From assembly GCA_964428905.1 (NCBI GenBank), contig CAYSAA010000243.1:1-18777 (forward strand): a stretch of DNA of 18,777 nucleotides, read 5' to 3'. The notes below the pieces were generated by a model. It worked only from the letters and a program-made list of their open reading frames with translations, ran no database searches and was not told the DNA's origin. Positions 1 to 7,679 of this stretch are shown here, piece by piece (positions within the stretch are counted from its first letter, which is position 1; the number at the start of each line of letters is the position of its first letter). The stretch comes from CAYSAA01 sp964428905 (lineage in GTDB: Bacteria > Atribacterota > Phoenicimicrobiia > Phoenicimicrobiales > Stramentimicrobiaceae). Made by a program: the position numbers and the translations under genes.

Positions 1-41
1 AGCCCATAAACTCTGATCCCCTGCCTGAGGTGTTTATGTTA

Positions 42-56
42 GTGTAAAATTTACAC
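42..56. repeat. Short perfect inverted repeat downstream of the nucleoside importer operon
   Basis: Seen: GTGTAAA and TTTACAC arms separated by one base, 13 bases past the stop codon of the last operon gene. There is no T-run on the minus strand, so it is a poor intrinsic terminator. It could be an operator for a gene outside the window or an accidental AT-rich palindrome. Confidence 0.3.
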
Positions 57-69
57 CAGGATACCGGCA

Positions 70-1638
70 CTAAGACACTCCTCCCATCATCATGCCCAAC
101 TCTCCAACACTAACTTCGTTTCGTTTTACCACTCCCATTATCTTACCCTCATAAATAACCGCAATCCGGTCAGAGAGTGCTAAAATTTCATCCAGATCAT
201 CAGAAATAAGAAGAGTGGCTGTTCTTAATGTTGTTCTCTGTTCAATCAATTGACGATGAACATATTCTGTAGCACTAACGTCTAAGCCGCGGGTAGGTTG
301 AGAAGCAATCAGAACTACGGGTTTTCGGGAAAGCTCTCGTGCCAGGATTAATTTCTGGATATTTCCACCAGATAAGCTTTTTAAAGAAGTATAGCGGGAA
401 GGAGTTCTGATATTAAAATCACTTATCAAGCGCTCACTTTCCCGGGCAATGTTTTTAAAATCCATAAATATCCCCTCAGCATAAGGTTTGTGTATGTGAT
501 CTTTAAGAATTAGGTTTTCCTCTACCGTAAATTTTTGTATTGCACCATCTCGCATTCGTTCCTCGGGAATATAAGAAAGACCATACTCCAGAAGTTTTGA
601 AGGAGGCCAATTGGTAACCTCAGTATTTTTAATAAATACTTTACCTTGGATGGATTTCCGCAGACCGGTGATAACTTCTGCAAGTTCTTTCTGGCCATTC
701 CCTGAAACTCCTGCCATTCCCAGAATTTCACCGGAGTGTATTTCAAGATCAATCCCCCGTAGAGCAGGAAGGTGCTCATCTCCCTTAGCCCAAATTCCTT
801 CCAGTGCAAGAGATACCTTACCAAGCTCTACCGAAGGATGTTCAACTTGAAAAAGAACTTCTCTTCCTACCATAAGAAGTGCCAGTTTTTCTTTGGTCAC
901 TTCAGCAACAGGAAGAGATTTTACAACCTTACCATCACGGAGTATGGTCACACGGTCACTTAATAATAAGACTTCATGAAGCTTATGACTGATAAAAATA
1001 ATTGAGTATCCTCTGTTTATCATACTCCGCAAGACCTGAAACAGTTCTTTCACCTCTTGCGGAGTAAGAACAGCAGTCGGTTCATCAAGGATCAGAAGAG
1101 AGGCTCCACGATATAAGATTTTTATTATTTCTACTCGTTGCTGCTCGCCTACAGAAAGTTGCCATACCTTTACCTTTGGATCGACATGTAGACCATGAAC
1201 CTTAGCAATTTCTTTAATGCGTTTGGAGACAACATCAAGATCAAGGAGATATTTTCGCGAAGAAGGAAGCCCTAAAGCTACATTTTCAGCTACAGTAAGG
1301 GTTGGTACAAGCATAAAATGCTGGTGCACCATCCCAATTCCCAATCGAATCGCATCCAGTGGAGATCGAATGTTAACCAATTTATCATTAACATAAATTT
1401 CACCTTTGTCCTGATGATATATACCGTAAAGGATTTTCATCAGGGTACTTTTTCCGGCTCCGTTTTCTCCAAGAAGAGTATGAACCTCTCCGGTATGTAC
1501 ATCAAAATTAACTTGGTTATTCGCTAGCACACCTGGAAACTGTTTAACGATTCCCCTCATTTCTACTTTTTCGACTTTGCTTAAATTGGTTGTTTTAGAT
1601 AGTTCTTTTTTCATATTAAAATGTAACCAGGACTCCAC
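70..1638 (-). CDS. Nucleoside ABC transporter ATP-binding protein, tandem-domain (NupO/YufO type)
   Basis: This is the cytoplasmic ATPase that powers the nucleoside importer encoded with it. Two ABC domains are fused in about 522 residues, the normal size for the RbsA/NupO class. Domain 1 is complete: Walker A GENGAGKST (57-65), signature LSVGEQQ (161-167), Walker B with catalytic Glu LLILDE (181-186). Domain 2 is degenerate in the usual way: GVSGNGQKE replaces Walker A (310-318), LSGGN is kept (422-426), and IASQPTRGLD lacks the catalytic Glu. So one ATP site is probably inactive, which is typical of the class. The listed start is a GTG with a weak AAGAG site about 7 bases upstream; an ATG at 1614 is possible and conserved sequence begins near residue 25. 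It starts 21 bases after the binding-protein gene and is last in the operon. Sugar import cannot be excluded, but the BMP partner favours nucleosides. Confidence 0.9.
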   Translation of the reverse strand: MESWLHFNMKKELSKTTNLSKVEKVEMRGIVKQFPGVLANNQVNFDVHTGEVHTLLGENGAGKSTLMKILYGIYHQDKGEIYVNDKLVNIRSPLDAIRLGIGMVHQHFMLVPTLTVAENVALGLPSSRKYLLDLDVVSKRIKEIAKVHGLHVDPKVKVWQLSVGEQQRVEIIKILYRGASLLILDEPTAVLTPQEVKELFQVLRSMINRGYSIIFISHKLHEVLLLSDRVTILRDGKVVKSLPVAEVTKEKLALLMVGREVLFQVEHPSVELGKVSLALEGIWAKGDEHLPALRGIDLEIHSGEILGMAGVSGNGQKELAEVITGLRKSIQGKVFIKNTEVTNWPPSKLLEYGLSYIPEERMRDGAIQKFTVEENLILKDHIHKPYAEGIFMDFKNIARESERLISDFNIRTPSRYTSLKSLSGGNIQKLILARELSRKPVVLIASQPTRGLDVSATEYVHRQLIEQRTTLRTATLLISDDLDEILALSDRIAVIYEGKIMGVVKRNEVSVGELGMMMGGVS

Positions 1639-1659
1639 ATAGGTACTCTTAGTCTTACT

Positions 1660-2631
1660 TTATTCTTCTACTTTAACCTCAATGTTTCCTTTAACTATGT
1701 CCTCAATCGTTTTGCCTACAAGTGCCTCGTCATTTACCACAATTTTAAGACCACCGTTAGCTAAGTTTAGAGTAAAGATTTTACCTCCTCTCTCTCCTTT
1801 TTGAATCATTTCAATCATCGGTTTGAGTGAAATTGTCCAGAGAACATCTACGCTGGCGACCACATTTTGTGGGGCAAGGGCAGATTGGTCAACATCATAA
1901 CCAAACCAGAGAGCTCCTCTCTGTTTTGCTACTCCAATGGCTCCCACTGTCATCTGCGATGTTCCGGTAAGAACATCAGCTCCAGCATCCATGTGAGTTT
2001 GTGCTGCTTCAGATGCAAGAGCAACATCACTATATGAGCCAATCCAGGTTACATTTATTTTGGCATCCGGCTTTACCGATTTTATACCTTCCTTAAAGCC
2101 TTCAGTATAACGTTTGGCATCGCCAGTCTCAATGGGGCCAATTACTCCATAAATATTACTCTTGGAAAGTTTTGCTGCCAGGACACCATTAACATACCCA
2201 CCTTGTTCAGAAAAAGGTTCATAAGCAAAGATATTTGTGATTCCAAGATCAGCAAAGACATTTGCAGTAGAACCCCAGGCAAAACTCGTATCAGGAAAAT
2301 CAGGGGCGATATCCGATAAAGAGGCGCCATATTGCGAACCATGGGCAATGACCAAGTCATATCCTTCACTAGCGTAGTCTCGAATAGCAGCAGCGGCATC
2401 CGCTACGATAAACATGTTCTCTGAATAAACAAACTCAAAATTTTCCTTACCCATTTCATTTTGAATGGTAAGCAGAGCTTCATACATACTCTGGCTCCAG
2501 GCAAAATCATTAATAGTGCTTGGCATAAGAAATGCTACCCGGAAGGCCTCAGCACTTGCTCCGAATCCAAACAATAATACCAAAATACTTGTGAGAGTAA
2601 AAATTTTTATCATTCTTTTCATCTTCATCAT
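1660..2631 (-). CDS. BMP/PnrA family substrate-binding protein of the nucleoside importer
   Basis: This is the extracytoplasmic binding protein that delivers a nucleoside (purine nucleosides in characterised PnrA/TmpC relatives) to the two permeases. The N-terminus is a signal peptide: basic KMKRMIK, a hydrophobic stretch, then an ASA-type cleavage site near residue 26. No lipobox cysteine is visible, which is unusual for a Gram-positive binding protein and would suit an organism with an outer membrane. The body has the BMP pattern, including FAWSQSMYEALL near the N-terminus, GYDLVIAHGSQYG, GVIGPIETGDAKRYTEGFKEG and WFGYDVDQSALAP. The start chosen is the ATG at 2631, with GGAGG 5 bases upstream; the frame could extend to a TTG at 2643, but that TTG overlaps the ribosome-binding site. 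About 320 residues, normal for the family. Confidence 0.9.
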   Translation of the reverse strand: MMKMKRMIKIFTLTSILVLLFGFGASAEAFRVAFLMPSTINDFAWSQSMYEALLTIQNEMGKENFEFVYSENMFIVADAAAAIRDYASEGYDLVIAHGSQYGASLSDIAPDFPDTSFAWGSTANVFADLGITNIFAYEPFSEQGGYVNGVLAAKLSKSNIYGVIGPIETGDAKRYTEGFKEGIKSVKPDAKINVTWIGSYSDVALASEAAQTHMDAGADVLTGTSQMTVGAIGVAKQRGALWFGYDVDQSALAPQNVVASVDVLWTISLKPMIEMIQKGERGGKIFTLNLANGGLKIVVNDEALVGKTIEDIVKGNIEVKVEE

Positions 2632-2716
2632 TTTATCCTCCAAATTTTTATACTATAATCCAAAAAACATTTCATTTCCTGAATCTTTTATCTTATTAAC
2701 ACCTCCTCCTCTTCTA

Positions 2717-3634
2717 TTATTCCCCGCGGTCAAAGGGTTTGTTTAAAGCCGCAGGTGGATGTATACGCCGTTTAGCCATAGCTGCTAGCACCAAAATAGT
2801 AACAATATAAGGCATCATCAAGGTAAAATCAGAGGGAATATTAATTCCATGTACTTGAATCCATATCTGAATAGCATTGACAGTACTGAATAGAAGCGCA
2901 CCGGCAAGAACAGTGGTGGGACGCCAGGCTCCAAAATATACCAAGGCCACCGCAATAAATCCCATCCCATTGGTTAAATTTTGTTGAAATACGTTAAGCA
3001 ACGCAATTGAGAGTGATGCGCCGGCAATTCCCGAGAATATCCCACCTAATGTTACCGTAAAATAACGGATACGCACAATATTTACCCCCAGTGAATCGGC
3101 TGCTTCCGGGTTCTGACCCACAGCTCGAATACTAAGTCCTAAAGGGGTTTTGTTCAATATAAACCAGGCAAAGGGAATCAGGGCAAATGCACCATACACC
3201 AGGATATTTTGATGGAAAAAGATTTCACCCATAATCGGAAGGTCAGAAAACCAGGGTATAGGAATGGGAGGAAATCCGCTTATCGTTTGAACGGTTCCTA
3301 CCATAGTGCTAAATAAAAGACTGCTTAATCCCAGACCAAATATATACACCCCGATCCCGCTAATCCCCTGTTCAGCTTTCAAGGTAACATTAAAAAAAGC
3401 TATCAAGAGACCAAATATCGCTCCAACTATTATTGCCACCAACAAACCAAGCCAATGATTACCGGTTTTAAGAACCGTATAGAAAGCGCTGAAAGCTCCC
3501 ATAAGCATCACACCGTCTACCCCAAGATTAAGGACACCACTCAACTGCCCTATTGTTTCCCCAATGGAAGCATAGAGGTAGGGTGTTGCAAGACGAATAG
3601 CAGATTTTGCTATCCCGATAATAATAGCTTCCAT
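2717..3634 (-). CDS. Nucleoside ABC transporter permease (NupQ/YufQ type)
   Basis: Integral membrane permease of the BPD_transp_2 family, about 305 residues with eight or more hydrophobic segments. The N-terminus reads TPYLYASIGETIGQLSGVLN and continues LGVDGVMLMGAF, the diagnostic opening of the second permease of BMP-type nucleoside importers. The cytoplasmic coupling loop is visible as LSIRAVGQNPEAADSLGVN near residues 168-186. Its start codon overlaps the stop of the preceding permease by one base (TAATG), so the two are translationally coupled and presumably made in equal amounts as a heterodimer. The family assignment is firm; the precise substrate is inferred from the operon partner BMP protein. 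Confidence 0.9.
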   Translation of the reverse strand: MEAIIIGIAKSAIRLATPYLYASIGETIGQLSGVLNLGVDGVMLMGAFSAFYTVLKTGNHWLGLLVAIIVGAIFGLLIAFFNVTLKAEQGISGIGVYIFGLGLSSLLFSTMVGTVQTISGFPPIPIPWFSDLPIMGEIFFHQNILVYGAFALIPFAWFILNKTPLGLSIRAVGQNPEAADSLGVNIVRIRYFTVTLGGIFSGIAGASLSIALLNVFQQNLTNGMGFIAVALVYFGAWRPTTVLAGALLFSTVNAIQIWIQVHGINIPSDFTLMMPYIVTILVLAAMAKRRIHPPAALNKPFDRGE

Positions 3635-4761
3635 TATTGGCTCTCCCTTTTACTGTTAATTATATTTTTGGCATTGCTTCTTAGATCTACAGTTCGCTCC
3701 ATCCGCCGAGCCTGGCTGTGCCGTAGATACTCACTTCCTACAACGAAGAGTACAATCAGACCATTCAAGGCACCAATCAAAGCAGAAGGTATCTGCACTG
3801 CTCTCTGCATCTTATTTGCTCCGGTAAGCAATGCTCCCAATAACAATGAGGCCGGTATTGTTCCGATAGGATGAAGTTGGCCAAATAAGGCAGCTACAAT
3901 CCCGTTAAAGCCCGCACTACCGGTAAAACCTGATACCGAACCATCGGTAAAAAGCCGGTGATGAACTCCTAACACTTCAATGGCTCCACCTAATCCCACT
4001 AACGCACCGCTCAAGACAAAAGCAAGGACCATATATTTTTGTACATTAATTCCAGAAGATAGAGAAGCCTGAATATTTTGTCCAATCATACGGATTCGAA
4101 AACCTATGGTTGTCCTCCAAAGAAAGATATATACCAGGATAGCAAAAATAACTGCTACTATTGTACCAAAATGCAGGCGGGTAGGAACAAGACGAGGAAG
4201 ATCAACTGGATGAGGTAAACGCGTAGTTTGAGGAATAAAGGAACCAAGTTCTATCTGAAGTGGGTCCATGATTGGTCCGCGTAGGAGATAATTCATCCCA
4301 TAGGCTGCAATATAATTCATCATGATAGTGCTCAGAATTTCGTTTACTTTAAAATAAGCTTTAAGAAATCCAGCAATTCCTGCCCATATTGCTCCACAAA
4401 GGAGACCAACAAATAAAGCAAGTACCATTATTATCCATCCCGGTAAATTGGGAAAGTTAAGGCAAACTATGGTTGCAGAAAGAGCCCCGACTACCAGTTG
4501 TCCCTCCCCACCGATATTCAGTACGCCGGCACGAAAGGCAATGCAGATTCCCAGGCCTACAAAAAGCAGGGGGGTTGCCTTAACCACCGTATCCGCGATA
4601 GCATTGGTACTCCCAAAAGCTCCCTCGAGCAAAGCCTGGTAAGCAACCAAAGGATTTACTCCGAGAAAAGCAATCACAATTGTCCCAATTAATAGGGCGA
4701 GTAGAAAAGCACCTAACGGAATAAGGCTCATTGATATTGCCCGGATATGCTTATATTTCAT
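3634..4761 (-). CDS. Nucleoside ABC transporter permease (NupP/YufP type)
   Basis: First gene of the importer operon and partner permease of the following gene. About 375 residues with many hydrophobic segments. Family marks include the NPLVAYQALLEGAFGS loop, FRAGVLNIGGEGQLVVGAL, and the cytoplasmic coupling loop FRIRMIGQNIQASLSSGIN. The reading frame is open a further 59 codons to an ATG at 4938, but conserved sequence begins only at MKYKHIRAIS. I therefore place the start at 4761, where AAAGG lies about 7 bases upstream. The extra upstream sequence is discussed separately because it looks coding in its own right. The order permease, permease, binding protein, ATPase differs from nupNOPQ of Bacillus, where the binding protein comes first. 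Confidence 0.85.
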   Translation of the reverse strand: MKYKHIRAISMSLIPLGAFLLALLIGTIVIAFLGVNPLVAYQALLEGAFGSTNAIADTVVKATPLLFVGLGICIAFRAGVLNIGGEGQLVVGALSATIVCLNFPNLPGWIIMVLALFVGLLCGAIWAGIAGFLKAYFKVNEILSTIMMNYIAAYGMNYLLRGPIMDPLQIELGSFIPQTTRLPHPVDLPRLVPTRLHFGTIVAVIFAILVYIFLWRTTIGFRIRMIGQNIQASLSSGINVQKYMVLAFVLSGALVGLGGAIEVLGVHHRLFTDGSVSGFTGSAGFNGIVAALFGQLHPIGTIPASLLLGALLTGANKMQRAVQIPSALIGALNGLIVLFVVGSEYLRHSQARRMERTVDLRSNAKNIINSKRESQ

Positions 4762-5006
4762 GTTATCGCCTTTACATTTTTTACTGTTGAATTGTAATAA
4801 CCTCAGTATAAATGAATGTAAACAGGGAAGATACCTATCCTGCATCTTATTTTTTATATTCGATAAAAGTTTGGGAAAATCCTGTTTTTGCAAGAAAAAA
4901 TTATTGAGTCTACTGGTGGAATCTTTATTGATTCCCATTAATGTAATATCGGCATATTCTAAACTGCTGTAACCACCATCTCCGGTAAAGCGTGTAACAA
5001 GTATAT
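4762..5006 (-). pseudogene. Coding-like remnant in frame with, and upstream of, the first permease
   Basis: Between an in-frame TAA near 5009 and the permease start the frame is open for about 80 codons and reads like real protein, with VTRFTGDGGYSSLEYADI then TLMGINKDSTSRLNNFFL. It has no ATG before position 4938, and the later part (QDRYLPCLHSF onwards) looks less protein-like. I do not recognise the family. It could be the tail of a decayed upstream gene, or chance openness. The candidate operon promoter lies inside it, which favours a remnant over a genuine N-terminal extension of the permease. Confidence 0.3.
4794..4822 (-). promoter_or_regulatory. Candidate promoter of the nucleoside importer operon
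   Basis: On the minus strand a -35-like TTTACA (4817-4822) is followed after exactly 17 bases by TATTAC (4794-4799), placing a start site about 25-30 bases before the permease start codon. The -35 matches consensus at 5 of 6 positions and the -10 at 4 of 6. AT-rich DNA gives such matches by chance, so this is tentative. I looked for a purine riboswitch here and saw none. Confidence 0.3.
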
Positions 5007-5018
5007 GTTCTTATTCTA

Positions 5019-5297
5019 TTACAAAGATAACGATTTGAATATCATAATTGAACAGATTGTTCTAACGATAGACCAAACCGGTTCTTTCTCAACCCTTTTC
5101 AGCAACATGGATCGTTCTAGAACTGAATATTTTTCTCTTGGGGCAACTGAACACCAGGCAACAGGTTGACCGTCAACATAAGCCAGCAGACCTGGAACTT
5201 CACCGAAATTAACTATTTCCTTAAATGCCCTTTTATTCTGCTCACCTTTTTGCTTCTCATATTGGGAATGTTGAGCCAACTTGAACCAATTTGTTTA
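5019..5297 (-). pseudogene. GNAT acetyltransferase fragment
   Basis: The central part of a GNAT-family N-acetyltransferase is readable: WFKLAQHSQYEKQKGEQNK, RAFKEIVNFGEVPGLLAYVD, GQPVAWCSVAPREKYSVLE, then KRVEKEPVWSIV. In intact relatives this segment is followed by the acetyl-CoA-binding motif (R/Q-x-x-G-x-G/A region). Here the sequence departs into TICSIMIFKSLSL and stops, so the cofactor site is gone. The N-terminal part is also missing, because a TAA interrupts the frame just before TNWFK. A TTG at 5279 could start a short peptide, but it would lack the active fold. This is a double-truncated pseudogene; the family call is from recognisable sequence, not a search. Confidence 0.65.
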
Positions 5298-5361
5298 TTT
5301 GATTCTACTATAGATCTCATCAATAATTTAGGCAAGCTCTTGCTTGATGATAACCATCTAA

Positions 5362-5577
5362 GAAGACATAGAAATTCGAAGGCCCGGACCTGATGATAAG
5401 GAAGAATTGAAGCAGTTCTTTACTATGGTACTCACAGACACCTATGCTAAAGAAGGATTAGCAGATAGGATACAAGAAATAAAGAAAGAGTTTCAAGATA
5501 CCGAAAACTTAGCAAAGGAAGAACTTGAATCAAAAGGAGACCTGACTTTGACACTTTATTTCCCAAAACCCCTGTAA
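5362..5577 (+). pseudogene. Second GNAT-like N-terminal fragment
   Basis: On the plus strand the frame reads EDIEIRRPGPDDKEELKQFF, then TMVLTDTYAKEGLADRIQEI and KKEFQDTENLAKEELESKGD, ending TLTLYFPKPL and a stop. The IEIRRPxPDDKEEL opening and the long helical stretch ending in LESKGD resemble the first 65 residues of a GNAT acetyltransferase. The following strands and the acetyl-CoA site are absent. No start codon precedes DIEIRR; the first ATG is internal (5425) and would give a 50-residue peptide. Likely a decayed gene oriented away from the GNAT fragment to its left. Confidence 0.4.
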
Positions 5578-5636
5578 AATAAGGATTTTTAACACAGGTT
5601 AGGTGTATTTTGCCACTACAGTTGTTCCTTTTTGAT

Positions 5637-5780
5637 TTATACCTCCATCTCCTCCACTGGTGTGACGTTCTTGGGTGGTTTCAAACGCAAGAGCCTCCAG
5701 ATATCATGCGCTAAGGGCATAGCCTTGGTCTTAATCGAGAACCTCTTCTGCTTTACCTTCACTTGCACAAAAAGGCAGCC
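5637..5780 (-). mobile_element. Possible insertion-sequence transposase tail
   Basis: The last 48 or so codons of this frame read CLFVQVKVKQKRFSIKTKAM then PLAHDIWRLLRLKPPKNVTP and VEEMEV. The pattern (a strand with basic residues, a short helix, then a hydrophobic/basic helix ending in KPP) is reminiscent of the extreme C-terminus of IS1634/IS4-type transposases. It follows directly on the hydrolase fragment in the same frame, so it could mark an insertion scar. The match is from general pattern only, and no terminal repeats were identified. Confidence 0.25.
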
Positions 5781-6060
5781 TGCCCCACTGATTTTATAAA
5801 AGGAATAAAATGATTCATAGCAAATCTGTTGCTCCGCACCTTCTCTGTCATTGCGCGTCAAACAGATTTTCGGAAACTGCCTTTTCAGCCAATAGGAGCA
5901 TTTCCCGTTTCCAATCATTAAAAGTTTTGATTTTCTTTCCTGCCGCTTCCATATCTACTGATCTCGTGTAACCCAGTGAATACCATCGATTCATTTGGAA
6001 ATTAAAAAGCTGCTTTCTGTGAAATTGATGATAACCGATTGGAAACTTAAATTCAATCAT
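5760..6060 (-). pseudogene. Frameshifted N-terminus of an alpha/beta-fold hydrolase
   Basis: The start is intact: ATG at 6060 with GGAG 7 bases upstream. The N-terminal cap of a family of alpha/beta hydrolases follows: FNFQMNRWYSLGYTRSVDME, then AAGKKIKTFNDWKREMLLLA and EKAVSENLFDA. The frame stops near 5848, and the expected continuation resumes in the next frame as NDREGAEQQICYESFYSFYK. The AFYYRAAEF-type segment normally between these parts is missing, so a small deletion accompanied the frameshift. The catalytic Ser, Asp and His that lie further on in the family are all absent. This is a clear pseudogene. Confidence 0.55.
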
Positions 6061-6097
6061 AATATTACTCCGATTTAAAACCATAAGGAATTGCCTT

Positions 6098-6300
6098 GGT
6101 CAGATCTTGAATTATCAGTTTTCTTTATTTTCAACTCTTTTTATTATCTTACTGACTGTCGTATCATGCAGACCAAGGCATTCGGCAATCTCTTTCAGGG
6201 CATAACCGGATTCCTGGCTAGCCTGGTATATCTTTTTTTTCTTTTTCTGCATTTGCCTGGAATATTTCGTTTAATGATGGTATTATTTCTATTTAAACTA
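6098..6300 (-). mobile_element. Remnant of a REP-associated tyrosine transposase (RAYT) with its element end
   Basis: On the minus strand, positions 6252-6115 encode IYQASQESGYALKEIAECLG followed by LHDTTVSKIIKRVENKEN and a stop. This is the C-terminal helix-turn-helix tail typical of Y1/RAYT transposases (GY-x-LKEIAE-x-LGLH-x-TTVSKIIKR). Upstream, past a run of eight A residues, a plausible continuation (FQANAEKEKK) sits in another frame, so a frameshift is likely; the catalytic Y1 domain is not present. Fourteen bases beyond the stop lies GGTCAGATCTTGA, a degenerate copy of the GGGGTC end motif found repeatedly in the window. That ties the motif to this transposase family. Confidence 0.55.
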
Positions 6301-6401
6301 TTTTAACCCAGTAACTGGATATCTGGAAAATAGGATAAAAAATAATTTTTTCAGAGAGCCAACATTAAAAAATTTATTTGTAACAATATTGGGATGTTTA
6401 C

Positions 6402-7097
6402 TTACCGGATGATACATTGCATAACATAATTTAACACTTCTTGTTTTAAAAGATATACTTCTTCATCCGAATAACTGTGTATAGACTTCATGAAAATAGG
6501 ATTTAATGTTTTACCTCGATCAATCATTTTCTGTAATACATATAATTTTGCTCCTTTGATAAGTTTAGCTATGGAAATTACTTCAGCCTCTGTAAGCATT
6601 CCTTTTGCAAATGTTGTTCTAAATTCATAATTTAGTCCACTATTCATAATTGTGTCTATACTTTCTTTTATTAGATTGGGGTTAATTCTTCTATTAACAA
6701 CTTTTTTATATTTTTCCAGCGGAGCCTTAATATCCATAGCAATATAATCGACCAATTCTTTCTCTATTAAAAATTTTAACATTCCTGGATGCGTTCCATT
6801 CGAGTCTAATTTCACCAAAAACCCAGCACTCTTTATTTTTCTTATGAATTCTGGCAAATCCTTTTGCAGTGTTGGCTCCCCGCCAGTAATCACTATTCCG
6901 TCCAATTTACCTCTCCTTACTTCTAAAAATGAAAAAATAATCTCTTCCTCACATGGTTTCTGGAACAATTTTGGTTCTACCAGTTCTGGATTATGACAAT
7001 AAGGACATCTAAAATTACAGCCTTGTGTAAAGATAATGGCAGAAACTTTTCCAGGATAGTCTATTAATGAAAATTTTTGAAAACCCCCAATTAACAT
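6402..7097 (-). CDS. nrdG: Anaerobic ribonucleoside-triphosphate reductase activating protein (radical SAM)
   Basis: Radical-SAM activase that installs the glycyl radical on NrdD. It uses a [4Fe-4S] cluster to cleave S-adenosylmethionine reductively. The CxxxCxxC cluster motif is visible as GCNFRCPYC (Cys27, Cys31, Cys34), preceded by the typical SLIDYPGKVSAIIFTQG. The SAM-binding GGEPTLQ follows near residue 78. At 231 residues it belongs to the longer NrdG type found with clostridial and archaeal-like NrdD rather than the 155-residue E. coli form. ATG at 7097 has GAGG 6 bases upstream. It begins 16 bases after dcd and is the third gene of the nrdD operon, so it should be co-regulated by the riboswitch upstream. 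Confidence 0.92.
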   Translation of the reverse strand: MLIGGFQKFSLIDYPGKVSAIIFTQGCNFRCPYCHNPELVEPKLFQKPCEEEIIFSFLEVRRGKLDGIVITGGEPTLQKDLPEFIRKIKSAGFLVKLDSNGTHPGMLKFLIEKELVDYIAMDIKAPLEKYKKVVNRRINPNLIKESIDTIMNSGLNYEFRTTFAKGMLTEAEVISIAKLIKGAKLYVLQKMIDRGKTLNPIFMKSIHSYSDEEVYLLKQEVLNYVMQCIIR

Positions 7098-7113
7098 AAT
7101 AAACCTCTACGCA

Positions 7114-7671
7114 TTAATCTACTCGAGGTAGCGTTAATTTATCTTGATAGTTATATTTACCTTGACGATCAACATAGGAAACCTTGCACTCTTCATCTGC
7201 TTTAAAAAATAAAAGCTGAGCAATACCCTCTCCAGCGTATATTTTTGCCGGGAGTGGTGTTGTATTTGAGATTTCTAAAGTCAGATAACCCTCCCATTCC
7301 GGTTCCAGGGGAGTAACATTGACAATAATTCCACAGCGGGCATAAGTAGATTTACCAATACACAGTGAAATCACATTTCTGGGAATTTTAAAATATTCTA
7401 CTGTTTTACCTAAAATAAAAGAGTTTGGCGGAATAATACAAGCCTCGGAATGAATATCTCGAAAAGATTTCGGATCAAAATTCTTAGGATCAACAATCGT
7501 GCTATCAATATTGGTGAAAACCTTAAATTGATTATCAATCCTTATGTCGTAGCCATAAGAAGATAGACCGTAAGAAATTTTCCCCTTGGTGATCAAATGC
7601 GGACAAAACGGCTCTATCATTTCATAATTTTTTGCCATACTTCTAATCCAACTGTCTGATTTTATGCCCAT
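7114..7671 (-). CDS. dcd: dCTP deaminase
   Basis: Converts dCTP to dUTP, the main route to dTTP when dCMP deaminase is absent; trimeric, cytosolic. 185 residues, normal for the family. Family landmarks are SYGLSSYGYDIRI (33-45), CIGKSTYARCGIIVNVTPLE (104-123) and WEGYLTLEISN (126-136), then PAKIYAGEGIAQLLFF. By analogy with E. coli Dcd (Ser111, Arg115, Glu138) the active-site residues would be Ser108, Arg112 and Glu133. Start ATG at 7671 has GGAG 5 bases upstream and lies 8 bases after the nrdD stop. Its place between nrdD and nrdG couples deoxynucleotide reduction to thymidylate supply. Bifunctional dCTP deaminase/dUTPase is an alternative that motifs alone cannot exclude. Confidence 0.9.
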   Translation of the reverse strand: MGIKSDSWIRSMAKNYEMIEPFCPHLITKGKISYGLSSYGYDIRIDNQFKVFTNIDSTIVDPKNFDPKSFRDIHSEACIIPPNSFILGKTVEYFKIPRNVISLCIGKSTYARCGIIVNVTPLEPEWEGYLTLEISNTTPLPAKIYAGEGIAQLLFFKADEECKVSYVDRQGKYNYQDKLTLPRVD

Positions 7672-7679
7672 ATGATCTC

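Noticed and set aside
4762..5018. Purine riboswitch before the nucleoside importer operon
   Set aside because: The minus-strand leader lacks the conserved purine-aptamer loops and helix sequences.
6091..6306. Hydrophobic 71-residue plus-strand frame resembling a membrane peptide
   Set aside because: The opposite strand encodes the RAYT helix-turn-helix tail; the hydrophobicity comes from reading Lys-rich codons antisense.
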